Below are positions 6,999 through 16,000 of a stretch of 64,000 bases of DNA, piece by piece (position 1 is the stretch's first letter; each line of letters starts with the position of its first letter). Position numbers and translations under genes: made by a program. Origin of the DNA: an uncultured Oscillospiraceae bacterium. GTDB taxonomy: Bacteria > Bacillota > Clostridia > Oscillospirales > Oscillospiraceae. The notes under the pieces are model-generated. The model was not told the origin of the DNA and did no database searches. It saw nothing but the letters and a program-made list of their open reading frames with translations. The stretch covers positions 1-64,000 of the forward strand of contig CAKTVW010000001.1 in the NCBI GenBank assembly GCA_934630495.1. The letters run 5' to 3'.

Positions 6999-9713
6999 TT
7001 ATTTTACCGACACGTCGACGGTCGCCGTCTTGTTGCCGCTGAAGGTCGACGCAGTCACCGTATAGGTATATGCACCGGTCGCGGCGGGCGCCAGCACATT
7101 CAGACGCCACGACTTCGTTCCGTCGTTATTCACACGGCTTGCAATGCTCACAAGCTCGGCATCCTGCCCGTTCAGCGTGAGGCGGAGATCGGTCACGTCT
7201 CCGCTCGTCTCGGCCTCGATCACAGCAATTCTGCCTGCCAGAACATATCTGGAACCGAGGGAGCAGTTCAGGACGCTCTCGCCGGTCGCTGCCTTGGCAA
7301 GCGCGATCTTTGTGCGCAGAACGGCAACGATCTTTTCGTTGACCTCCTCTTGGGTCGTGGAGGTCTTCGGGGAAGAAGCGACCTTGTTGTAGAAGCTCTT
7401 CGCGTCGTTATAGGCCGTTTCATAGGCGCTGTAGTTTGCGTAGCCGTCATTCTCCGCATGATTTTCAAGCGCAAGGAGCAGGCCGTCGATATAAGGCGTA
7501 TTCTCATACCAGACGGTCACGACCTGCATCGCGGAGCGAACGACGCCGTTGAGCGTGCCGCAGTTTGCACCGAAGCGATTTTCGGTAAAGTCGGCTCCGT
7601 CAACATGAGAGAACGCATAGCCCGCGATATTGGGAATGTCAAGCGTAAAGCTCTCGCCGAACTTGGTGTCGAGCGTAATGGTTTTGAGTACCTTTTCCGT
7701 GCTGCCGATCTCCGTTTTCAGGAGAATGGTAACGCCGTCGCTTTGTACCTCGCCGGGCTGCGGGAAAACTGCGGCCTTTGTGCAGTAAACAAAGCCGGGG
7801 AAGGTACGGAATCCGTCAGTCATGCTGTCAAAGTCGTTGTAGCTCAGGCTGCTGTCAACATCCCAGTTCCACTGCTTTGCGGCATTCGCCCACATACGGT
7901 CGATCAGGCAGTAGTTGTCGTTCGGACGCTCTTTCCAGATGCTCTCTTCGTCATCCCAGCCGGCCCAGTCGCCCCAGATCAGGAAGTAGCCGCCGCCGAG
8001 CTGTGCATCGCTGCGGTACTGGTTCGTGAAGCAGGTGCTTGTACAGCCGTTAAAATCGGAGGGATTCCAGCCGCCGGTATGCTTGCAGTTATAGGGACAG
8101 CCGTTGCTGCAGCCGGAATACACGCGCTTCGCGCTGGAGTGGTTAAAGGTCCACTGCTGACAGCTATCGTTTCGGGCATCGCCGTGTGTGGCGTTATATC
8201 TGAGGACATAATAGGTATACCAGTTGACGCAGTTATAGACCTTGCGTCCCTGATTCGCCAGAGTATTCGGGGAGCTGTGTGAACTTTCGGCCGTCCAGAA
8301 GCAAACGTCAATGCCGGGATTTACGTCAACGGTCGCCGACCCGGTATAATGCTGCTGTTTATTAGAGGCGTTGTAGTAATAATATCCCGTGCCGAACAGG
8401 CAGTCATTGAATGCGCGGACGCTGTAGGAATGCTCGTCGGAGCCGTAGGCACCGCGCTGAAGGACCTCGGCAAGCTTGTTCATGTAGATCACATAGGCGT
8501 CCTTATAGTTAGAAGCGCTGCCGCCGTTCTGCGTATTGAAGCTTGAAGAAGCCCACGTGTAGGACGCGCCGCTGACCTCGTCGCCGCCGATATTAAACTT
8601 CGAGCAGCCGAAATTGCCGAAGAACTTCGCATAAGCGTCCGTAATGGCGAAGGTCATGTTGCGGGTGTAATCGTCGACCACGTTGACCGTGGCGTCATTT
8701 CCGGCTGCAAGGCTGCCGTGTCCGCTGTAGGTATTGCCGTTAAAACGGAAGGTGAAGTCCGTTCCGGTGTCTACATAGCTTGCTTTGAACTTAGCGATCA
8801 GGTTGTCGGCATGCGTCGGGTAGTCGACTGCGGGAATGATCTCGATATGGCGGGACTTCGCATAATTCACGATTTCCGTCAGCTCGTCGCGGTTGTAGAA
8901 TTTGTCCGCGTTCGGGTCCGGGTAGCCCTTCGGGTACGGATATACTCCGTTTGGATCATTCCACGATACGATGTTGTAGCCGATCATCCAGTTAAAATCG
9001 TTGCCGTTCGCATCGAGGACAGTATTACCGTTCGCGCTGCGCCAGATGTTCGCGCGGTAGCCCTGATCTTCGGTCAGGTGCAGGTCCATCGCATTGTAGC
9101 CCATCCACGACATTTCGTCGATCAGGTTCTTGATCCAGTTCATCGACCAGTATTTACGGGCGATATCAAGCTGGACGGTACGCTCGGCCGTGTCGGGCGC
9201 ATCCGAGATTTGGCAGACACTGAGCGTCTTCCCGCCGTTAAAAAGCTTAATGAGCGTATGGAAGCCGTAGAGAAGGCTGTTATGGCTGCCCTCGTCGTTG
9301 TAAAAATGCTGCGCGTCGCCTGCCGTGTAATACACGGTGATATTTTTCGCCGTGACATTCAGGCGGTAGGCCTCGCCGTAGAGAGCGGCGTCCTCGCGCA
9401 CGACGATATCGCCCTCGCGGATGTTATCCTCAGAGCCAAAGGTGATATTCAGCGCGGTCGAAGACGGCACACCGTCAGCGGCCATGAGAGAGGTCGCAAG
9501 CTTCAGCGTCGACAGGAGCATACCGGTCGGCTCGGCGTCGCTGACAACATAGATCTTTGCATCTTGAGAAAGCGTAAACGTGCCGTTGCCGGCGGAATAG
9601 CTGTCGACAAATTTGGTAACGGAGCTGTCGGCCGCATAGGCGACAGGCAGGACCGAAATGACCAGAGACAGCAGGAGGAATGCGCACAGGGCTTTTATCA
9701 TCCCTTTTTTCAT
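6999..9713 (-). CDS. Secreted family 20 glycoside hydrolase (beta-N-acetylhexosaminidase)
   Basis: 904 residues. A signal peptide (MKKGMIKALCAFLLLSLV...AYA) is followed by a GH20b-like region (about 40-180) and a GH20 barrel. The barrel shows LDIARKYWS, MGYNAMDLHLTEDQGYR, IIPAVDYPTHAD and the catalytic GGDEV with Asp378-Glu379, which performs substrate-assisted hydrolysis of terminal GlcNAc/GalNAc. The C-terminus has a FIVAR-like helical region (about 730-805) and an Ig-like fold. There is no SLH, LPXTG or lipobox, so it is probably released or held by partners. The ATG at 9713 has AGGAG eight bases before it. It is co-directional with the giant surface protein; a role in mucin, chitin-like glycan or cell-wall sugar use is inferred. 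Confidence 0.9.
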   Translation of the reverse strand: MKKGMIKALCAFLLLSLVISVLPVAYAADSSVTKFVDSYSAGNGTFTLSQDAKIYVVSDAEPTGMLLSTLKLATSLMAADGVPSSTALNITFGSEDNIREGDIVVREDAALYGEAYRLNVTAKNITVYYTAGDAQHFYNDEGSHNSLLYGFHTLIKLFNGGKTLSVCQISDAPDTAERTVQLDIARKYWSMNWIKNLIDEMSWMGYNAMDLHLTEDQGYRANIWRSANGNTVLDANGNDFNWMIGYNIVSWNDPNGVYPYPKGYPDPNADKFYNRDELTEIVNYAKSRHIEIIPAVDYPTHADNLIAKFKASYVDTGTDFTFRFNGNTYSGHGSLAAGNDATVNVVDDYTRNMTFAITDAYAKFFGNFGCSKFNIGGDEVSGASYTWASSSFNTQNGGSASNYKDAYVIYMNKLAEVLQRGAYGSDEHSYSVRAFNDCLFGTGYYYYNASNKQQHYTGSATVDVNPGIDVCFWTAESSHSSPNTLANQGRKVYNCVNWYTYYVLRYNATHGDARNDSCQQWTFNHSSAKRVYSGCSNGCPYNCKHTGGWNPSDFNGCTSTCFTNQYRSDAQLGGGYFLIWGDWAGWDDEESIWKERPNDNYCLIDRMWANAAKQWNWDVDSSLSYNDFDSMTDGFRTFPGFVYCTKAAVFPQPGEVQSDGVTILLKTEIGSTEKVLKTITLDTKFGESFTLDIPNIAGYAFSHVDGADFTENRFGANCGTLNGVVRSAMQVVTVWYENTPYIDGLLLALENHAENDGYANYSAYETAYNDAKSFYNKVASSPKTSTTQEEVNEKIVAVLRTKIALAKAATGESVLNCSLGSRYVLAGRIAVIEAETSGDVTDLRLTLNGQDAELVSIASRVNNDGTKSWRLNVLAPAATGAYTYTVTASTFSGNKTATVDVSVK

Positions 9714-9740
9714 TTTGTTTCTCCTTCTAATCAATAATAC

Positions 9741-9807
9741 CCGAGCGGACGGTAATGTCGGGCCGCTCCGTGCCGACGCGGTTCTGCGTCGGCACGGGAT
9801 CGCTCGG
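9741..9807 (-). promoter_or_regulatory. Large nested hairpin between peptide gene and GH20 gene
   Basis: An inner 12-bp perfect stem (CCGTGCCGACGC / GCGTCGGCACGG, 9768-9779 and 9786-9797) is enclosed by an outer 7-bp pair (CCGAGCG / CGCTCGG, 9741-9747 and 9801-9807). There is no T-tract on the minus strand. It could stabilise the upstream mRNA 3' end or limit GH20 expression relative to the peptide. Confidence 0.6.
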
Positions 9808-9810
9808 TAA

Positions 9811-10059
9811 TCAGGAAGTAAATGCCATGTTCGCGCTGGTGTTGATGCAGATCGCACCGTCAGTTGCCTGCCGGGGGCAGCCGCCGTCGCTCATGAAGAA
9901 GCCGACCAGAGCAAGGTCCTTTAATTCGGACGGGGCGTCCGACGCGGAGAGAATGCAATCAATACCCAAAGAATTGATCTTGATGGAGCCGCAGCTTGCG
10001 ATGTGCTGCGTCAGCTCAAAGCGTTCCACAGCCAGCATAGGCTTTGTGTATTTTTTCAT
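9811..10059 (-). CDS. Short Cys-containing peptide, possible ribosomal-peptide precursor
   Basis: 82 residues, starting at the ATG at 10059 with GAGGTG upstream, nine bases past the giant surface protein stop. The N-terminus (MKKYTKPMLAVERFELTQHIASCG) looks like a leader: charged and amphipathic, with no signal peptide or membrane span. Four cysteines follow (in IASCGS, GIDCIL, GGCPRQ, GAICIN), and the tail is rich in Gly, Ala, Ser and Thr. From memory, short ORFs beginning KKY-KP-L--E-FEL-Q-IA are common in gut Clostridia; I could not check this. The PqqD-like and radical SAM genes in the same series make a modified-peptide precursor plausible. Function is unproven. Confidence 0.6.
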   Translation of the reverse strand: MKKYTKPMLAVERFELTQHIASCGSIKINSLGIDCILSASDAPSELKDLALVGFFMSDGGCPRQATDGAICINTSANMAFTS

Positions 10060-10067
10060 AATGCACC

Positions 10068-13000
10068 TCAATTCTCTGCAATCTGTTCCAGAAGGCGATA
10101 GATCACTGCAGCCGCCTCGCAGCGCAGGCACTTGCCCTCCGGCGCAAGCTCCGTATCGCTCTTGCCGTTGATGATGCCGGTCGCAACCAACAGCTTTACG
10201 CTGTCAAGCGCCCAAGGCGCGACCTTGTCGGCATCCTTGAACTGCTTGAGATCGGCGGGCTTGGGAAGCTCCGTGTCGGTATTGCGCAGGGCGCGGGCGA
10301 TCATCGTCATCATTTCCTGACGCGTGATCTCAAGCTCCGGTGCAAATTCCGTCGCGCTGACGCCGTTGACCAGACCGTTCGAGGAAGCGATCAGGATCTC
10401 CTTTTCGCTCCAACGACCGCTGATATCCGTGAACTTGGTGCTCTTACCGGTGTCCTTGAGCTTCAGCGCACGGACCAGCATAGCGGCGAACTGCTCACGG
10501 GTCAGGCCTCTCTCGCCATGGAAGTTTCCGTCCTCGAAGCCGTTCAGAACGCCTGCCTTCGACAGGTAGTAGACCGACTCCTCGTACCATGTGCCTCTGG
10601 CATCCGGGAAAGGAGACTTCACAACCTCGGAGGGATCCGAGTCGTCGGGATCGGGCTTGGGAACATCAGGATCGGGCTGATCGGGATCAGGCTTCGGCTC
10701 GTCGGGATCAGGCTTCGGCTCGTCGGGATCGGGTTTCGGGTCGGGATCGCCGGGCGAGGAGAGCGTAATGCTGATCTTGTTGTCCAGCACGGCGCGGGCC
10801 TCGACGTTCTCGGTGCTGTCGAGCTGCGGGACGAAGTCCTTGAGCATCTTATTGACGATCTCGATCGACTCGTCGGTCAGCTTGCCGTCCGCGCCAAATT
10901 TGACCGAACCGGCCTCCCAAGAAGGTATAAGCTCATAACCCTTGATCTTGATGCCCGTCAGGGAAACAAGACCGTTGACCGGCATAATGAGGACAAGGTA
11001 TGCGTCCTTCTGTGCATCATAGGTGCACAGCATCGGATCGAGGACATAATACTGCTCGATACCGGCGGTAAGCTCCGCCATCTGCGTCCATGCGGGTGTT
11101 CCGTCGTTCGCGTTGCTCTGCATGAGCACGAGCTTACCCTTATCGGAGAGCTGCAGCTCGGTAAAGCCGCCCGTCTTCGCCGCGTCGAGGGCGCGGACGC
11201 CGATCTGAAGGGTACGCTCTTCCAGCTTCACGGAAGCATCCGGTCTGACGTAGAAGGCCAATGCCTGACGCATGGACAGTCCGTCGAGATAGACCTCGTT
11301 GTTCGGGCCGACAAGCGCGTAGTCGTCAACGGAATCGGCCTTGTTGCCGTTGATGATGTTGTTGTTTCTGTTTTCGGTAAAGGTCGAAAGGCCGGTGCCG
11401 ATGCTGACGCTGTCGGAGGTCGTTTCTGCGACAAGGATATTGCCCGCGATGATCTCGTCGTGGATCTGAAGGATCTTTGCACCCTTCTCGTTGGGGCTGT
11501 AGCTGTCGTCCATGCTGTTTCCGTCGTCGTCGGTCAGACCTTCGATGGGGTTGAAGATACGCACGCCGTCGATGTAAAGATAGCTCACCTCGAGCATGGG
11601 GTTGTCGCAGGAATTACCGTTTGCATCGGTAAAGGTGGACTTGTTCTCGGCGACGTTATAGTACTTGTAGTAGACCGTTCCGTCGGACTTCGTGAGCTTG
11701 TACTTGATGACGCCGCCCTCGTAGCTGACAAATTCGGTCGTCCAGTCGTCATACGTCTGACGGGAGGTGACGGAAATCTTAACGGTGTACTCCCCTGCGG
11801 TAAGGTCGTTTACGGAGATCGCGGGGACCTGATAGATCGCCTCGTTACCCTTCTCGCCGCCGTTGTTATTATACTCGGTAATAACGGGGATATCGCGGAT
11901 CTGCTCGCCGTTCGCGTTATAAACGGTGGCAATGATGTTCGCGGAGCAGTTCGCAGTGGCGCGGCTGACGATCTCGAAGCCCGTGCCGCGGAACTTGAAG
12001 GAGAGGATCTGCTCGTCGGCCGTCACGGTGATTCTCGTGACCGAGCCGCCGGAGGACTCATAGCCTTCGTTCTCGTAGTGGCCGTCGTGACCGTACTGCT
12101 CGTTCTGATCGGCGTTCTGGAAGTCGCCGTCGCCGCCGCCGATGTTGTCGATCTTGCTGTCAGTGTTCTTGGAGTAGTCGATACCCTCAAAGATATCCTC
12201 GTAGTAGACCACGGAAGCAGGGATGGTGACGATCTTCTCATACATTTCGACTTCCTTATGGACGTCGACATTGCCGAGGCCGACGGAGGCGATCTCGCTG
12301 CTGTCGTTGACGCGGATGACCGCCTTGGTGGAGCTTGCGCCGCTCATGATCTTCTCGGGCGTAAAGACCAGTCTGGAATAAGTATCCGCCTGGTCGATGT
12401 TCGCAAGGACCCAAAGCTGATTGCTGTTCGGGGTCGAGCCGGACCAGATCTGCAGGGGCTGGTTCTGGGTCTTGACGCCGTCGGTCAGATCAAGGTAATA
12501 GCCCTGCGCGGTGAACGGGACAAGAACGCTCTTGCCGTTTTCGTTGGTGGTCAGCCGCCACTTCTCTGCGTCCGTTCCGGTCTTCTCGGCCTGAACGACG
12601 CGGACGCCGTTGCCAGCCGTACCGGCAAGCTGCAGGGTCATACCGGAAGCAGCATTTTCCAAGACCACGCTGCCGTCCTTCTGCTTATCGACATACCAGA
12701 GCTGGGCGGTGTTGGAATCGTTGCGGGACTGAATGACCGCAGCGGTACCGGCAGTCGCAAGGATTTCGGGCTTGACACGGTACTGCGTCTTTGTCTGGAC
12801 CTCGCGCGTGGAGGTCGCAGTCGCAGGCGTCGTGCTCCAAGCGGACCAATCGGTCGTCGTGGAGGTCGTGGTGGTCTTCGACCAGTTCTGCTGATAGATG
12901 GGGAACGAATACCAGCAGGCGGAGCCTTGGCAATAGCTCTTGCTTGCGCTGCTGTTGTAGGGGCCGCCGTACGAGCCGTAAGTACCGTCGTCAGTAAAGA

Positions 13001-16000
13001 CGACCGGGTTAAGGGTGGAATCCATCCAACTGGAGCTGCCGGTATTGCCGCCGGAGATCGAGGTCGCAAAGTTTGCATTCTCCCAAGCATGGAACGTCGT
13101 TACGGAAACGCCGTTAACATTCTCTCCTCTGGAAGTGCCGATCTTACGCCAATACGGGCCGTCGGTCTGGTTTGCACACCAGTGCCAGTAGATGTAACCA
13201 ACCGTCGTCGTAGAGGTCGTGGTCACACCATCGCCGCTCATGAGCGAATTATGGTACTTCGAGTAGAGCGAGTTGCTCGTGTCGAAGCCGGACGGGAAGC
13301 TTGCATACTTCACGGAGCCGGTCGTGGTGTTGGTAACGGTCTTCGTATCACGGTAGCGATAGAGCGTCTGCGTTTCAAGCTGGTTGTCGCTGTAGCCCTC
13401 CGGCTTCGTATCGCTCCATTCATTGCTGCCGCTGGCATCATTGATGGCGATGACATAATCCGTATCGCTTGCAAGCGCGATGCGATAGACCTTGCGGCTC
13501 GTGCCGTCCGTGCCGTTGTCGGCCGTGAAGGTGCCGTAATTGCTGATCTGCTCGCTGATGGACGTGCCGGAGATCGCGTTGGTCGCGGAGGTGAGCTTGC
13601 CGTCCTTACGGAGCTGCGCAAGTCCGTTATAGCCCTCGCCCGTGATCAGGCCTTCGAGCGTTACGCTCGTGCCGATACCGGTAGCGCCGATCGAGTCGTT
13701 GTTGGTCAGACCGCCGTCGTTTGCGTCGTTCAGGTTGACCGGGAGGCCGTAGTCAAGGACGTAGGTATTGTCCTTAACGTCAAAGACGTGGAATACAACG
13801 GGCACCGTTGTCGTAACGTTCGTCCCGGCATCGGAATAAACGGCGTTAAAGTACTGCGTATAGGTACCGGCCTTGTCGTAGTTGAAGACAAGGATGTTAT
13901 CCCCAAAGCCGGTCATGTTGCCGTCGCCGTTTGCGTGGGCGTTGAAGTACCACGAGGCATTGCCGGAATCTTTGACCGTCCACAGATGCACCTTGCCGCC
14001 GTTAACGGCGTGGGCGCTGTCGAGATCGACCGCATAGGCGGTATTCGTCTTCGGTCGGATCACATACGCGTTCTTTGTGCTGTTCGGTGCAATTCCCGTC
14101 GTGTTTTTCTCGATCTGCCAGAGCGTCGTGTCGTTGGCAGCGGCCTCCGCCTCCGTCATCGAGACAAGCTTGAGACGGTCGTCATAGTCGACAGCATTGG
14201 ATTTCGATCTTCCGTCCGTGCCGCTGGTCTGATCGATGTAGACATATTTGTTGCGCTGAAGGTTCAGAATGGTGTAATAGCCGTTACCCGCATACTTCAC
14301 ATAGAAGAGCGGTTCGTTCCCCTCCGTGCCGTCTCTGTACAGATCGTTTGCGCTGTAGACCTGAAGCTCACCGTCGTCCTTCGGAGACCAGACAAATCGG
14401 CGGGCATCCGGGTCGCTTTGAATGACGGTCGCCGTGCCGATAGAATAGACACCGTCGGCAAGCGGTCTTATGGTGTTCACCGCGCCCTTACCGGTACTGG
14501 GAATGAAATCGGAAACAGCCTGCGCGTTGCTGCCGAGCGCCGTACCGGCCGCGTCGGCGACGCTGACCGCGATCGGATGGCCCGCCCACATGAAGTACCG
14601 CTGCGCTTCACCGGCATAGACCGCGAAGCTTGCGCTTCCGTGGATACTGCCCGCCTCGGTGTAGACGGTGTTCTTAAAGATGCCGTCAGCGGAGAGGCCG
14701 TAGCGGATGCCATAGATAGTCAGGCTCTCGCCGGGCGCAAGGCCTGCCGAGGTATGGCCCTCGCACTTGACGTCCGTCAGGAAGGTCTGCAGTGCTCCGA
14801 TATCGGCAAAGCTGATCTCGATCTCCTTGCCGTCGGCAAGCTTCAGCAGCGCGGTGATCGAGCTGATCTCGCGGTTGTAGGTCGTGCCGTTGAGCGTATA
14901 GTTTCCGAGGCTGACGCCGTCGTAACCCGCAGAGAAGTCGATGTCGGTATCCTTAAAGGAGAGGTTCGTCAGCGGAAGGACATAGCCGTCGTTGCGAAGC
15001 GTGAAATGATATTCCAGATACTTCGACTTGTCCACGAGGCCGTAGTTGTTCAGCTCCGTGCCGTCCTGCACGGCGCCCTTTTCGGGGACAACGTCCTTCG
15101 AGGTGATCTCGATGTTCGTCTCGATACGCAGGTTTGCGCCGTAGCCGTGGCGTTCCATGTAATAGAAGTCAAAGTCGTAGGTCTCACCGTCGACCAGTCC
15201 GCATTCCTTCACATAGTCGTTCAGGTTGAAGGTCGTGGTCGTGATGGAGTGTGCGCCGCCGATATCCATGACCATCTTATTATTGATGAACAGATAAACG
15301 TCGTCGTCGCCCTCGAAGTTAAAGTACAGATTATCGTCGGTATTGAAGATGAACTGACCGTGGCCCTCCATGGCGTAGTTATAATCACGATCGACATAGG
15401 TATTGTAGACGCCGGACTGGCGGGTAACGACGCCGTCGTCACGGAAATACGGAGAATTTGTCTGACGATAAGTCGAGCTGCCGGTCGCCGGCAGGAACGG
15501 GGTCGAGGTCGTAGCAGATCGCTCATTATAATAGGTATAGTTCTTCACGCCCGAGCTGGTGATATGAGAAATGTTGCCGTCAAGCGCGTTGTAGGAAACA
15601 TTGTCATAGCCGCCGTCAAAGACGTAGTAGGTCTGGTTATTGCTGTTCGTCTCCTGCGAGAGGGTCATATGCGTGTACTCGGGAACGATCTCGCTGATGC
15701 CGTTGTTATCGTTATAAAGTGTGTTGAGCATCCAATAAGCAATGTCAAGATAACTGACCAAGCGCCCGCTGGCAGCAGCCTCGCTCCAGCTCATGCTCAG
15801 CAGATCCTTATGCCCGGAGACATATCCTGCCCACTCACTCTCCGAGACCGAAAGCGTGGTGTTGGTGATGCCGAGATCGCGGATCGCCTGCGCCCAGTCC
15901 TTTGTACCGAAGATTTTTTCACCCTGAACGAAGTTATAGTTGTAGGTGTCGGAATCATATTTCTCGGAGATACTCAGCGACCTCTGGAGCAGTGCGGCAA

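Noticed and set aside
10632..10750. Possible CRISPR-like direct repeats
   Set aside because: The repeats are in frame, lack spacers and encode a Pro-Asp-Pro linker.
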